NCBI RefSeq assembly: GCF_900148505.1
Contig: NZ_FRXO01000004.1
Coordinates: 310,001-374,000 of the forward strand
DNA length: 64,000 nucleotides
DNA from: Pseudoxanthobacter soli DSM 19599
GTDB taxonomy: Bacteria; Pseudomonadota; Alphaproteobacteria; Rhizobiales; Segnochrobactraceae
Reading direction: 5' to 3'
Shown here: piece by piece, positions 1 through 9,334 of the stretch
How the letters are laid out: each line of letters starts with the position of its first letter
How positions within the stretch are numbered: the first letter of the stretch is position 1
Notes under the pieces: generated by a model
What the model saw: the letters and a program-made list of their open reading frames with translations, nothing else
The model's database searches: none
What the model was told of the DNA's origin: nothing
Made by a program: the position numbers and the translations under genes

Positions 1-1103
1 TCGCCCGAAAAGCGGTGGGAGAAGTTGCGGGTTTCGCGGCGGGCGAGATCGACCAGGATGTCGGTGACGATATCCGACGTCTCCGGCAGGTCGACGCCGG
101 CGATGATGTCCGACTTGTTCTCGAGCGCCGCGACGGCCGCCGCCTCGGCATCCGAGGCGCGGTCGGACACCGTGTAGACGGTCGCGCCGCGCACATAATC
201 CTGCGGGGCGGAATCGGCGTGGATCGAGATGAAGAGCGCCGCCGCGTGTCCACGGGCGATCTCCACGCGCCTGCCGAGCGACAGGAACGTGTCGTCGTCC
301 CGGGTCAGCATCACGAGGAAACGCCCGGAAGCATCGAGCTTCTCCTTGAGGCGGCGGGCGAAGGGCAGCGTGATGTCCTTCTCCTTCACGCCGCTGGGAG
401 AGATCGCGCCGGTATCGATGCCGCCATGGCCGGGATCGAGCACGATGACGGGCAGCGCAGCGGAAGCGACGACGGGCGCGCCGCCGCCTTCGGCGTGGCT
501 GGAGGGGCGCTCGGCCCGTGCCCTGGCGACCGCCGCGGCGAAGGCCTTCTCGCTGGTCTTCACGAGGTCGACCACGAGGCGGGCCGGCTGCCCGTCCTCT
601 GGTGCGAGCACGAAGGACTTGTCGATCGCGACGGGGCCCGTGGTGTCGATCACGATGCGCGACTTGCCCGGCGCGATCAATCCGTAGCGCCAGCGCGCGA
701 TCAGGCCGCGACCCTCCTCGCCGGTTCCCGCCGGCAGGTCGAACCGCATCTCCGGCAGGTCGACCACCACGCGAGCCGGATCGGCGAGGGGAAAGGCGCC
801 GAGGCGCACGGGCGCGGAGAGATCGAGCACGAGGCGGGTGCGCTCGCCATCACCGGCGATGCGCGCACCGACGGCATGAACCTCGCCCCCGCCCGATGTG
901 CTTTGTGCCTGCGCGGCATCCTGAGCCTGCAGGGCATCCGGCGCCTGTGCCGTATCCTGCGCCGACGCCGCCTCGGCCGCGATCATGCAGGCGGCGGGTG
1001 CGAGCGACGCCGCGAGCGCGACGACGGCCAGAAGCCTCGATGCGGCGATGAAAACCCCGCGCAAGCGTTCCTCCGATTTCGAAGCCGCATTCTGAGCGGA
1101 CAT
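1..1103 (-). CDS. N-acetylmuramoyl-L-alanine amidase, AmiC type (3' end cut by window)
   Basis: Zinc amidase that splits the peptide stem from N-acetylmuramic acid in murein, for daughter-cell separation and wall turnover in the periplasm. About 367 residues are visible from an ATG at 1103. Residues 14-48 form a hydrophobic export signal ending in an Ala-rich region. An AMIN-type beta domain follows at about 75-190. The amidase_3 domain opens with DPGHGG at 223-228 (first zinc His) and carries the ISIHAD motif near 295. The C-terminus lies beyond base 1. The gene follows ntrC on the same strand after 189 bases. An 8-bp hairpin (1108-1135) overlaps the region where the ribosome site should be. 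The family call is firm; the exact paralogue (AmiA, B or C) is not. Confidence 0.9.
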   Translation of the reverse strand, partial: MSAQNAASKSEERLRGVFIAASRLLAVVALAASLAPAACMIAAEAASAQDTAQAPDALQAQDAAQAQSTSGGGEVHAVGARIAGDGERTRLVLDLSAPVRLGAFPLADPARVVVDLPEMRFDLPAGTGEEGRGLIARWRYGLIAPGKSRIVIDTTGPVAIDKSFVLAPEDGQPARLVVDLVKTSEKAFAAAVARARAERPSSHAEGGGAPVVASAALPVIVLDPGHGGIDTGAISPSGVKEKDITLPFARRLKEKLDASGRFLVMLTRDDDTFLSLGRRVEIARGHAAALFISIHADSAPQDYVRGATVYTVSDRASDAEAAAVAALENKSDIIAGVDLPETSDIVTDILVDLARRETRNFSHRFSG

Positions 1104-1107
1104 GACC

Positions 1108-1135
1108 CTGCCGGAGACGGATCGCGATCCGGCAG
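1108..1135 (-). other. hairpin at the amidase ribosome-binding region
   Basis: CTGCCGGA (1108-1115) pairs with TCCGGCAG (1128-1135) around a 12-base loop that is itself partly palindromic (GGATCGCGATCC-like). On the minus strand it ends five bases before the amidase ATG, so its last stem bases include part of the only purine-rich stretch that could act as ribosome site. It could also be the end of the ntrC transcript, but no T-run follows. Confidence 0.4.
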
Positions 1136-1292
1136 CGGCTCTCATTGGCCGCAGCGGGTGCCAGAGGTCAAGTCCGGCCGCTCTGCCGCCGCATCGCGAC
1201 GCGCCGCCGGGGCGCTCCCCGGCCGGCATCGCGCGACAAGTCTGCGCCGGCCTTCCTAACAATCGGTTCCGGCGGCGCTGTCCCGAGCCCAT

Positions 1293-2735
1293 CTACCGCG
1301 AGGCGCGGATGACCTGGATGTCGAGATCGCGGATCTTCTTGCGCAGTGTGTTGCGGTTGACCCCGAGGAGTTCAGCCGCCTTGATCTGGTTGCCCCGCGT
1401 CGCGGCCAGCGCCGCGCCGATCAGCGGATATTCGACGTCCTTCAGGATGCGGTGATAGAGGCCGGGCGGCGGCAGGTCGTCGCCGAACTCGGAGAAATAG
1501 TCCGTGAGGTGGCGCTCGACCGCGGCCGAAAGGGTCTCATCGTTCGAGGGCACATCGCTGGTCTGGTTCGGCTGCGGCGGCTCCAGCTCGGAATCGATCA
1601 GGTTCGCGGTGATCACGTCCTGCGGATAGAGCGCCGTCAGGCGGCGGACGAGATTTTCGAGCTCTCGCACATTGCCGGGCCAGCGGTAATGCTTCAGCCG
1701 CTCCAGGGCATCGGTCTCGATCTGCTTGGAGGGAAGCCCCTCCTTCTCGCTCTGGGTGAAGAAGTGGCGGACGAGATCGGGGATGTCCTCCGACCGTTCG
1801 CGCAGCGGCGGCAGCCGGATCGGCACCACGTTGAGGCGGAAGAACAGATCCTCGCGGAACAGACCCTGGTTGATCAGGGTGCGCAGGTCCTTGTTGGTGG
1901 CGGCGACGATGCGGACGTTGGTGCGGATTGGGGTGCGGCCGCCGACCGTGGTGTACTCGCCCTGCTGGAGCACGCGCAGCAGCCGCGTCTGGGCTTCCAT
2001 CGGCATGTCACCGATCTCGTCCAGGAACAGCGTGCCGCCCTCGGCCTGTTCGAACCGGCCGACATTGCGGCTGGAGGCACCGGTAAACGCGCCCTTCTCG
2101 TGGCCGAACAGCTCCGACTCGATCAGGTCGCGCGGGATCGCCGCCATGTTGATGGCGACGAACGGGCCGTTGCGGCGCTTGCCGTAATCGTGCAGCGCGC
2201 GGGCCACCAGTTCCTTGCCGGTGCCGCTCTCGCCCATGATCATGACCGTGAGATCGGTCTGCATCAGACGGGCGAGGATGCGGTAGATATCCTGCATCGC
2301 CGGCGAGCGGCCGACGAGCGGCATGTTCTCGCCCACGTCCTCCGCGGACATCAGGTTGCGGCGCGCCTTGGGCTCGGCGAGCGCACGGCCGACGATGGAG
2401 ATCAACTCCTTCAGATCGAAGGGTTTGGGCAGATATTCATAGGCGCCGCGCTCCGAGGCACGGATCGCGGTCATGAAGGTATTCTGCGCGCTCATGACCA
2501 CGACCGGAAGCTCCGGGCGGATCTTCTTGATGCGCGGCAGCAGGTCGAACGCGCTCTCGTCCGGCATCACCACGTCGGTGATGACGAGATCGCCCTCGCC
2601 CTGTGCCACCCAGCGCCAGAGCGTGGCCGCGTTGGAGGTGAGCCGCACTTCATAGCCGGCGCGGGAAAGCGCCTGGTTGAGCACGGTCCTGATGGCGGAG
2701 TCGTCGTCCGCGACGAGGATCTTGCCGTTCGACAT
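1293..2735 (-). CDS. ntrC: nitrogen regulation response regulator NtrC
   Basis: Sigma-54 enhancer-binding activator of nitrogen-scavenging genes, phosphorylated by NtrB. The receiver domain (residues 4-118) has the acidic DDD at 10-12 and phospho-acceptor D54 in the TDVVMPDES region. The AAA+ domain carries Walker A GESGTGKE and the sigma-54-contacting GAFTGA loop. The C-terminus is a Fis-type helix-turn-helix ([15 protein letters not shown]). The start at [12 protein letters not shown] gives 480 residues, normal for the family; an upstream in-frame start would add 12 unrelated residues. It follows ntrB on the same strand after 82 bases in the classical dusB-ntrB-ntrC order. Confidence 0.96.
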   Translation of the reverse strand: MSNGKILVADDDSAIRTVLNQALSRAGYEVRLTSNAATLWRWVAQGEGDLVITDVVMPDESAFDLLPRIKKIRPELPVVVMSAQNTFMTAIRASERGAYEYLPKPFDLKELISIVGRALAEPKARRNLMSAEDVGENMPLVGRSPAMQDIYRILARLMQTDLTVMIMGESGTGKELVARALHDYGKRRNGPFVAINMAAIPRDLIESELFGHEKGAFTGASSRNVGRFEQAEGGTLFLDEIGDMPMEAQTRLLRVLQQGEYTTVGGRTPIRTNVRIVAATNKDLRTLINQGLFREDLFFRLNVVPIRLPPLRERSEDIPDLVRHFFTQSEKEGLPSKQIETDALERLKHYRWPGNVRELENLVRRLTALYPQDVITANLIDSELEPPQPNQTSDVPSNDETLSAAVERHLTDYFSEFGDDLPPPGLYHRILKDVEYPLIGAALAATRGNQIKAAELLGVNRNTLRKKIRDLDIQVIRASR

Positions 2736-2817
2736 ACTTGAGCGCCCGCGCGGGCCTCCTCGCTGGAGCACCGGCCGTCCGCATCCGCGGCGCGGCCGGC
2801 CAGGTCATTCTACGGCT

Positions 2818-4002
2818 TCAGCCGCCGGTATCGCCGTGGTTCACGGCGACCGGCTTGCCGCCCGTGGCGGTGAAAGCAGGCATCAGCACCCGGAACACAG
2901 TGCGCCGAGGCTGGGATTCGCATTCGATGACGCCGCCGTGGTCGCCGACGATCTTGGCCACGAGAGCGAGGCCGAGGCCGGTACCGTTGGGCTTCGTCGT
3001 CACGAACGGATCGAACAGGTGCGGCAGCAGATCCGGCGGCACGCCGGGGCCGTTGTCGCGCACGCAGAATTCAAGCGGCAGGCTGACCTTCTGGCGGCTG
3101 CCGGGCACCGAAAGCCGCACGCCGGGGCGGAAAGCCGTCGACAGCACGATCTCGCCGTCCGGGTCCGGCCCGATCGCTTCCGCGGCATTCTTCAGGAGAT
3201 TGAGGAACACCTGGATGAGCTGGTCGCGGTTGGCATGGACCGGCGGCAGCGAGGGATCGAACTCCGCCACGATGCGGATGTTGCGGGCGAAGCCGGACAG
3301 CGCAATGCGCTTCACGTGGTCCAGCACGACGTGGATGTTGACCGGCTCGCGCTCGATCGGCCGCTCGTCGGAGAAGACCTCCATGCGGTCGACCAGCTTC
3401 TTGATGCGGTCGGCCTCGTCGGTGATGAGCTGGGTCAGCGCGCGGTCTTCCTCGCTGACCGTCGGCTCCAGAAGCTGCGCCGCGCCACGGATGCCGGACA
3501 GCGGATTGCGGATCTCGTGGGCGAGCATCGCCGCCAGCCCCGTTACCGTCCGCGCCGCGCCGCGCGAGGTGAGCTGACGGTCGATCTTGTCGGCCATGGA
3601 GCGTTCCTGGAGCATCACCACCACCGCACCCGGCCGTTCCGGCAGCGGCGAGGCGTAGATGTCCACGACGCGGTCGATACCGATCCGCGGTGTGCCGATA
3701 TCGACCTTGTATTCGGTGACGGGCGCACCGCGATCCCGAACCTGCTCGATGAGGGCGACCAGCGGGCTGCCGAACGGAATGACATCGGCGATGGTGTGTC
3801 GCGACAGCACGAGCTCGCTCGCCTGGAAGAATTCCTCCGCGGCATCGTTGGCGACGCGGATGATGCCGTCGTGGTCGACCAGCACCATCGGATGGGGAAG
3901 CGCGTCGAGCAGCGCACTGCCGAGATCGTCGGCGAGCGACTTGCCGCCGACCTTCTGGATGCCGCCCGCCTTCTGGCCGCCCGCCGGCTTCGACTTCATC
4001 AT
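2818..4002 (-). CDS. ntrB: nitrogen regulation sensor histidine kinase NtrB
   Basis: Cytosolic histidine kinase and phosphatase for NtrC, controlled by PII in known systems. It has 394 residues and no membrane segments. A Lys/Gly-rich N-terminus (1-22) precedes a PAS domain (about 30-135). The H-box [12 protein letters not shown] places the phosphorylated His at 162. The N-box (NLLKNAAEA), G1 box (DNGPGVP) and G2 box (GTGLGLALV) are all present. The start ATG overlaps the dusB stop in an ATGATGA arrangement, so translation is probably coupled to dusB. Confidence 0.95.
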   Translation of the reverse strand: MMKSKPAGGQKAGGIQKVGGKSLADDLGSALLDALPHPMVLVDHDGIIRVANDAAEEFFQASELVLSRHTIADVIPFGSPLVALIEQVRDRGAPVTEYKVDIGTPRIGIDRVVDIYASPLPERPGAVVVMLQERSMADKIDRQLTSRGAARTVTGLAAMLAHEIRNPLSGIRGAAQLLEPTVSEEDRALTQLITDEADRIKKLVDRMEVFSDERPIEREPVNIHVVLDHVKRIALSGFARNIRIVAEFDPSLPPVHANRDQLIQVFLNLLKNAAEAIGPDPDGEIVLSTAFRPGVRLSVPGSRQKVSLPLEFCVRDNGPGVPPDLLPHLFDPFVTTKPNGTGLGLALVAKIVGDHGGVIECESQPRRTVFRVLMPAFTATGGKPVAVNHGDTGG

Positions 4003-5027
4003 GCCGCCATCCTCGTCTGCGGCACGGCCTCGAACCACTCGGTGACCAGGGCCATCACCTCTCTCGGGGTTTCGCTCGTCATGATGCGCCGGCGCAGAGA
4101 GGCCGCGTCCGGCGCTTCGGAAGGAACATGGTCCAGCGTCCACGCGACGTGCTTGCGCGCCATCCTGAGGCCGATGTCCTGGCCGTGATGAGCCAGCATC
4201 GCATCGTACTGCTCCGCCAGCAGGTCGCGCTTCTCGGCACCGTCCGGCCCGCTCCAGACTTCGCCGGTCGCGAGATAACGGGCGACGGCGCCCGGAAACC
4301 ACGGCCGCCCGCAGGCGCCGCGGCCGATCATCACCGCATCGGCGCCCGAGGCTTCCAGCATGGCGTCGACGTCCTCGACGCGGACGAGATCGCCATTGGC
4401 AACGACGGGGATGGACACGGCTTCCTTCACCGCCCGGATCGCGGCCCAGTCGGCGGTGCCCTTGTAGAACTGGCTGCGGGTGCGGCCGTGCACCGTGACC
4501 ATGGCGACGCCGGCGCTCTCGGCGCGGCGGGCGATCGCCGGTGCGTTCAGGCTGTCGAAATCCCAGCCGAGGCGCATCTTGACCGTGACGGGCACGGAGA
4601 CGGCGCCCACCACCGCCTCGATGAGGGAAAGGGCATGGTCCGGCTCGCGCATCAGCGCCGAACCGGACCAGCCGTTGACGACGCGCTTCGCCGGGCACCC
4701 CATGTTGATGTCGATGATCTTCGCGCCGCCCGCCTCCGCTATGCGCGCACCTTCGGCCATCACGCCGGCCTCGCAGCCGGCAAGCTGCACCACATGCGGC
4801 TCGACATCGCCCGCCATGGCGCGGATCAGCATCTCGCGGTTGCCGGTGGCGAGAGATTCGCCGGCCACCATCTCCGACACGACGAGGCCGGCGCCATACC
4901 GCGCCGCGATCCGCCGCATCGGCAGATCGGTGATGCCGGCCATCGGCGCGAGGAAGGCGCGTGCGCGCACGTCCACCGAACCGATCTTAAGAGCGCCGTC
5001 GCTCCCGTGCCGCAAACCGATCTCCAT
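3999..5027 (-). CDS. dusB: tRNA-dihydrouridine synthase DusB (NifR3)
   Basis: FMN-dependent reductase making dihydrouridine in the tRNA D-loop. It is the first gene of the ntr operon in rhizobia, where it was called nifR3. The protein opens with the barrel strand [17 protein letters not shown] and carries the Dus signature [12 protein letters not shown] with the catalytic Cys, then [11 protein letters not shown] for substrate contact. Start at [10 protein letters not shown] gives 342 residues, close to the family norm; an in-frame extension of 97 residues upstream has no family similarity and is rejected. Its stop overlaps the ntrB start. Confidence 0.95.
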   Translation of the reverse strand: MEIGLRHGSDGALKIGSVDVRARAFLAPMAGITDLPMRRIAARYGAGLVVSEMVAGESLATGNREMLIRAMAGDVEPHVVQLAGCEAGVMAEGARIAEAGGAKIIDINMGCPAKRVVNGWSGSALMREPDHALSLIEAVVGAVSVPVTVKMRLGWDFDSLNAPAIARRAESAGVAMVTVHGRTRSQFYKGTADWAAIRAVKEAVSIPVVANGDLVRVEDVDAMLEASGADAVMIGRGACGRPWFPGAVARYLATGEVWSGPDGAEKRDLLAEQYDAMLAHHGQDIGLRMARKHVAWTLDHVPSEAPDAASLRRRIMTSETPREVMALVTEWFEAVPQTRMAA

Positions 5028-5613
5028 CGTTGCCTTGTCCGCCGCCGACAGGTGCCCGCAGGACAGGCCCGAAAACCCGCCTCGGCCACCCGCCTTGAAC
5101 CCCGTCACACCCCCGCCCGGCATCACCCGGGCCTGCATCTCGACAAGGACGCCGGGCCGGACCATATGCCGCCCGAATGTCCATTTCGTCCGCCGCCCGG
5201 GATATACACGGCGACGCCCTCCGGAGCCGAGAAAATCGGACGGCGTTCTTGCAGTGCAGCGTCCCGCGGGGGCGGCAAGCCGATGCCTAAGTGCTAAGCA
5301 TTGCGGCTCGTTGCCCATATTCTAGACACTCCGTAGGCCCCGGCAAGAGTCTTTGCAAGACATTTGGTAAGACATTTGGCGACACGTTCGCGGAATGTGC
5401 CGTTCTCCCGCGCAACTTTGAACACGAGGTGCCGCACAGCGGGATGACGGCAGGGCCCCGCCGCGCCTCCGCAGCGCGGCATGAGTTGCGGCAAGACAGG
5501 CAGCTTGCCCTGCCGATCCGCGCCGCGCGCGGGCCTGCGCGCTGCGATCCCCCCTTGTGACCGGAGAGTTGCAATCGTAAACCGGCCGCGGACGAAGCAC
5601 GGACGAAGATGCA
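5028..5613. other. 586-base divergent gap between dusB and ispDF
   Basis: No credible gene. It must hold the promoters for the dusB-ntrBC operon (leftward) and ispDF (rightward), but I cannot place a confident -35/-10 pair. An 11-base direct repeat, AAGACATTTGG, occurs at 5357-5367 and 5369-5379 (period 12) in a locally AT-rich patch; it may be a regulator site. The rest is GC-rich without recognisable structure. Confidence 0.4.
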
Positions 5614-6888
5614 ATGGCGCTGAACGAACGGAACGGCATGAGCGGTCGGGACGACCGATCCGCGGGGGCCGCTCCCGGCAAACCGGGCGTGCCCACGGTC
5701 GCCGTCGTGGTGGTGGCCGCCGGACGCGGCACGCGCGCCATGCGCCCGGACGACAACACGCCGAAGCAGTTCGTGCCGATCGCCGGCCGCGCCGTCATCG
5801 CCAAGACGCTGGCCGGCTTCAGCGCCCATCCGCGCGTGGCCCGCACCCTCGCCGTCATCCACCGCGACGACGGCGGCGTGTTCGCGGATGCCGTCGCCGG
5901 CATCGAGGGGCTCGACACGCCGGAGCCCGGGGGCGCCACCCGGCAGATCTCCGTGCTGGCGGGTCTTGAGCGGCTGGCACGCGACAACCCGCCCGACCTC
6001 GTGCTCATTCACGACGGCGTGCGGCCGTTCTGCAGCGCCGCGGTCGTCGACCGCGTGATCGACGCGCTCGGCTCCGCCGACGGCGCCCTTGCCGCGCTGC
6101 CGGTTGCCGATACCATGAAGCGGGTGGACGATCGCGGCCGCATCGTCGACACCGTGCCGCGAACGGCGCTGTGGGCCGCGCAGACCCCCCAGGGGTTCCG
6201 GTTTCCGGCAATCCTGGAGGCCCACCGGCGCGCTGCGGCGGCCGGGAAGACCGAACTGACGGACGACGCCGCCGTGGCGGAATGGGCAGGGCTGGAGGTC
6301 GTGGTGGTCAACGGCGATTCCGCGAACGTGAAGATCACCACCGCCGACGATCTTTCCAAGGCGGATGCCAAGCTGACTCTGGAGCGATGGCTTGCGCTCG
6401 CCGATGTGCGCGTCGGCACCGGCTTCGACGTGCATGTGTTCGGGCCGGGCAGCTTCGTTACCCTGGGCGGTATCGAGATTCCCCACACCCACGGACTGGT
6501 GGGCCATTCCGACGCCGACGTGGTGCTCCACGCGCTCACCGACGCGCTGCTCGGCACCATCGGCGACGGCGACATCGGCCAGCACTTCCCGCCCTCCGAC
6601 CCGAAATGGCGCGGGGCGGCGTCCAGCCTGTTCCTGGAGGACGCTGTGAGGCGCATCCGCGAGCGCGGCGGCGAGATCGCCCAGCTCGATGCGACCGTGG
6701 TCTGCGAGGTGCCGCGTATCGGCCCGCATCGCGACGCCATGCGCGCCCGCATCGCCGAGGTCGCCGGCATCGCCCTCGATCGCGTGGGCATCAAGGCGAC
6801 GACCAGCGAGGGCCTCGGCTTCACCGGGAGGCGCGAGGGCATCGTCGCCATGGCGACGGCGACCGTGCGGCTGCCGCTCGGGCGCTGA
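5614..6888 (+). CDS. ispDF: bifunctional IspD/IspF
   Basis: Fusion of two non-consecutive enzymes of the MEP isoprenoid pathway: CDP-ME synthesis (IspD, about residues 28-255) and MEcPP synthesis (IspF, about 264-424). IspD shows the nucleotide-binding AAGRGTRAM start and HDGVRPF. IspF starts with [10 protein letters not shown], supplying zinc Asp/His, and has [17 protein letters not shown]. Such fusions are usual in alphaproteobacteria. The start at 5614 has a weak ribosome site; a second Met lies at 5638. The cinA-type gene follows after 142 bases, an order seen in related bacteria. Confidence 0.96.
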   Translation: MALNERNGMSGRDDRSAGAAPGKPGVPTVAVVVVAAGRGTRAMRPDDNTPKQFVPIAGRAVIAKTLAGFSAHPRVARTLAVIHRDDGGVFADAVAGIEGLDTPEPGGATRQISVLAGLERLARDNPPDLVLIHDGVRPFCSAAVVDRVIDALGSADGALAALPVADTMKRVDDRGRIVDTVPRTALWAAQTPQGFRFPAILEAHRRAAAAGKTELTDDAAVAEWAGLEVVVVNGDSANVKITTADDLSKADAKLTLERWLALADVRVGTGFDVHVFGPGSFVTLGGIEIPHTHGLVGHSDADVVLHALTDALLGTIGDGDIGQHFPPSDPKWRGAASSLFLEDAVRRIRERGGEIAQLDATVVCEVPRIGPHRDAMRARIAEVAGIALDRVGIKATTSEGLGFTGRREGIVAMATATVRLPLGR

Positions 6889-7030
6889 CGCCTTCCCGAT
6901 TCCGCAGATCTTTAACGTTCGCACTGAAGTCCTTGATCTGCGGACATATCGTGCCGATTATCGCCTCACACGCGGGGCGTGGCGGGGTGCACAGCGCCGC
7001 CGACCTCCCGCAACGGAGAGGCCGCCCGCG

Positions 7031-7528
7031 ATGACCGATCTTTCCCCCCTCGCCGCACCCGCCCGCGCGTTGCTCGACCGCTGCCGCGCGCAAGGCCTGA
7101 TGATCGCCACGGCCGAATCGTGCACCGGCGGCCTGATCGCGGCCGTACTGACCGAGATCGCGGGATCGTCGGATGTGGTGGAGCGCGGCTTCGTCACCTA
7201 TTCGAACGCCGCCAAGACGGAGTTGATCGGCGTGCCCGCCGAGCTGATCGAGGACCACGGCGCGGTGAGTCGCGAGGTCGCGGTGGCGATGGCCGCCGGG
7301 GCGCTCGCCCATTCCCGCGCGGACCTCGCCGTGGCGGTCACCGGCATCGCCGGGCCGGGCGGCGGCACGCCCGCCAAGCCGGTCGGCCTCGTGCATCTCG
7401 CGGCTGCGCGGCGCGACGGAGCCGGTCTTCACGAGGAAGCCCGCTACGGCGAACGGGGACGCGCGGAGGTGCGGCTCGCCACCGTGCGCGATGCGCTGCG
7501 CTTGCTCGACAAGCTCGCAGGCGCTTGA
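7031..7528 (+). CDS. CinA-family nicotinamide-nucleotide amidase (PncC type)
   Basis: Stand-alone C-terminal CinA domain that deamidates nicotinamide mononucleotide to nicotinate mononucleotide for NAD salvage in the cytosol. It has 165 residues, the usual size for the single-domain form. Family motifs are [11 protein letters not shown] (residues 24-34) with the active-site Ser/Cys region, [12 protein letters not shown], and [18 protein letters not shown]. The ATG at 7031 has a GGAGAGG ribosome site at 7014-7020. The N-terminal CinA domain is absent, as in many proteobacteria. Confidence 0.93.
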   Translation: MTDLSPLAAPARALLDRCRAQGLMIATAESCTGGLIAAVLTEIAGSSDVVERGFVTYSNAAKTELIGVPAELIEDHGAVSREVAVAMAAGALAHSRADLAVAVTGIAGPGGGTPAKPVGLVHLAAARRDGAGLHEEARYGERGRAEVRLATVRDALRLLDKLAGA

Positions 7529-7610
7529 CTGAAGGCTCCGTCGGTCGGCGCGAATCACGTCACCGGCGGAAACGCCATCGGTACTTTGATTTTTTCGATT
7601 TCGAACTCTT

Positions 7611-7660
7611 GAGCATATTCTAAGCCATACAGATCAATTCGACCTGAATGGAATATGTTC
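7611..7660. promoter_or_regulatory. 10-base inverted repeat in AT-rich leader of rnd
   Basis: GAGCATATTC (7611-7620) and GAATATGTTC (7651-7660) are inverted copies with one mismatch, 40 bases apart centre to centre (about four helical turns). They sit in the most AT-rich stretch between pncC and rnd, just after a T-rich tract at 7588-7596. This looks like a two-site operator or a looping site. I do not recognise the regulator. Confidence 0.35.
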
Positions 7661-7749
7661 TAGGATTAGCCAAGCGAATCGCCGCACTCCCTGTCGCCTT
7701 CGACCCGAGGCGGCCCGCCGGCGACAACACCGGACCGGCGCGCGACGAT

Positions 7750-9036
7750 ATGGTTTCGACGATCATCACCACCACGGATCTTGCCGACGCCTGCAAAAGG
7801 CTGGCCGCACACCCCTTCATCACAGTCGATACCGAGTTCCTGCGGGAGACGACGTTCTGGCCGAAGCTCTGTCTGGTGCAGGTGGCGAGCCCGGACGAGG
7901 CCGTTTTGATCGACACGCTGGCGCCCGATCTGGATCTCACGCCTCTGTTCGAGCTGATGGCGAACCGGAATGTGCTCAAGGTGTTCCATGCCGCCCGGCA
8001 GGACGTCGAGATCTTCTACCATCTCTCAGGCGCCATTCCCGAGCCGCTGTTCGACACCCAGGTCGCGGCGATGGTCTGCGGCTTCGGCGATTCGATCTCC
8101 TACGACCAGCTCGTCGGCAAGATCACCGGCGTTCCGATCGACAAGTCGATGCGCTTCACCGACTGGGCGCAGCGGCCGCTTTCGGATGTGCAGCTCGCCT
8201 ACGCGCTCGCCGACGTGACTCATCTGCGCGACGTCTACCGCCATCTCGTCCAGATTCTGGAGAAGAAGGGACGCGCCGCCTGGGTGGCGGAAGAGATGGC
8301 GGTGCTGACATCGCCGGAGACCTATCAGGTCGAGCCTGAACGGGCGTGGACGCGCCTCAAGATGCGCGTGAAGAAATCATCGGAACTCGCTATTTTAAAA
8401 GAACTTGCGGCCTGGCGTGAGCGCGAGGCGCAGAGCCGGGACGTGCCGCGCGGCCGTATTCTCAAAGACGATGCGATCTACGAGATCGCTGCGCGCCAGC
8501 CGCGTGACGTCGCTGCGCTCGGCTCGCTGAGGGCGATGCCGCGGGGCTTCGAACGTTCGCGCACCGGGGCCGACATCCTCGCCGCCGTGAACCGGGCGCT
8601 GTCGCTGCCGGCCGAGGAGATGCCGCGGATCCCCTCCGGCAAGCCGACGCCGGAGGGATCGTCCGCGGCCACGGAACTCCTCAAGGTGCTGCTGCGGCTG
8701 ATCGCCGAGCAGAACGGGGTGGCTGCCAAGGTGATCGCGACCGTCGACGATCTCGAGGCGATCTCGGCCGAAGGCGAGGACGCCGATGTCGAGGCTCTGA
8801 AGGGCTGGCGCCGGGAGATGTTCGGCGAGGCCGCGCTCGACCTCAAGGCGGGCCGGCTGGCGCTCGGCTTCGACGGCCGTCGTATCACGATCCTCCCGCT
8901 CGAAGAGGCGATCGCCGTGCCCTCGGCCGGCGGCGCACGCAAGCCGCGCCGTCGGCGGCGTGGCCGCGGCGGCGATACACAGACTTCGCCCGAAGACGTG
9001 TCCGTGACGGAAGACGCAGCGATTTCGGAAGGCTGA
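7750..9036 (+). CDS. rnd: ribonuclease D with basic C-terminal tail
   Basis: 3'-5' exoribonuclease of the DEDD family, trimming tRNA and other structured RNA precursors. Exo I is at FITVDTEFLRE (D27, E29). The exonuclease domain runs to about residue 180. HRDC domains follow (about 200-380), including the LKELAAWREREAQSRDVPRGRIL stretch in the first. The last 30 residues are unusual: an Arg/Lys run (about 401-412) followed by an acidic, low-complexity end. Start is MVSTIITTTD at 7750; an in-frame start 34 codons upstream lacks family similarity. The stop codon sits in a 16-base imperfect duplication (9026-9055, 12 of 16 positions identical). Confidence 0.93.
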   Translation: MVSTIITTTDLADACKRLAAHPFITVDTEFLRETTFWPKLCLVQVASPDEAVLIDTLAPDLDLTPLFELMANRNVLKVFHAARQDVEIFYHLSGAIPEPLFDTQVAAMVCGFGDSISYDQLVGKITGVPIDKSMRFTDWAQRPLSDVQLAYALADVTHLRDVYRHLVQILEKKGRAAWVAEEMAVLTSPETYQVEPERAWTRLKMRVKKSSELAILKELAAWREREAQSRDVPRGRILKDDAIYEIAARQPRDVAALGSLRAMPRGFERSRTGADILAAVNRALSLPAEEMPRIPSGKPTPEGSSAATELLKVLLRLIAEQNGVAAKVIATVDDLEAISAEGEDADVEALKGWRREMFGEAALDLKAGRLALGFDGRRITILPLEEAIAVPSAGGARKPRRRRRGRGGDTQTSPEDVSVTEDAAISEG

Positions 9037-9136
9037 ACGTCCGGAAGGCCCAACGGGGCGTCGCACCGGCGCGCCGCAGTCGCCACCGAAAGCCGGGGCG
9101 TCCCGCCGCCCGGAGAAACGTTCGTATGCCGGGAGA

Positions 9137-9161
9137 TGCCGGCCGCGCGAGGCGGCCGGCA
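9137..9161. terminator. hairpin between convergent rnd and ppx
   Basis: TGCCGGCCGC (9137-9146) pairs perfectly with GCGGCCGGCA (9152-9161) over a five-base loop. No long T-run follows on either strand, so it may work with Rho or as an RNA 3'-end stabiliser. It lies between two genes that point at each other and could serve both. Confidence 0.5.
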
Positions 9162-9210
9162 AGGCATTGTTGTCCAAGAAAATGCTGGCGTCGCCGGGTC
9201 GCCCAAGGGG

Positions 9211-9334
9211 CGATCATCAAGGGCCAATCATCCGCGGCCGATCACGAAGCGCCCATCACCGTGGCAAGGTCACCCAAGCCCCGGTGACCCAAGCCCAGTT
9301 CACGGATGCACAAGTCGCCGGCTACCGCCGATCA
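9211..9334. repeat. degenerate 14-15 base tandem repeat at the 3' end of ppx
   Basis: About eight copies in register. The minus-strand unit is roughly GTGATCGGCGCTTG. The ATC/GTC/GTG core starts at 9213, 9227, 9241, 9255, 9269, 9284, 9299 and 9314, so the period shifts from 14 to 15. The best pair is GTCACCCAAGCCC (9269) and GTGACCCAAGCCC (9284). The series abuts the ppx stop codon (9332-9334), and most units reproduce a TGA on the ppx strand. Confidence 0.65.

Noticed and set aside
15-1259. Long open frames on the plus strand across the amidase gene
   Set aside because: They are shadows of the minus-strand amidase; their translations are Arg/Gly-rich with no family motifs, while the minus strand carries DPGHGG and IHAD.
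5287-6924. 545-codon minus-strand frame over ispDF
   Set aside because: The plus-strand frame holds all IspD and IspF motifs. The minus frame is a high-GC artefact.
7611-7660. SOS (LexA) box before rnd
   Set aside because: The alphaproteobacterial site is GTTC-N7-GTTC; only one GTTC-like element is present with the wrong spacing.
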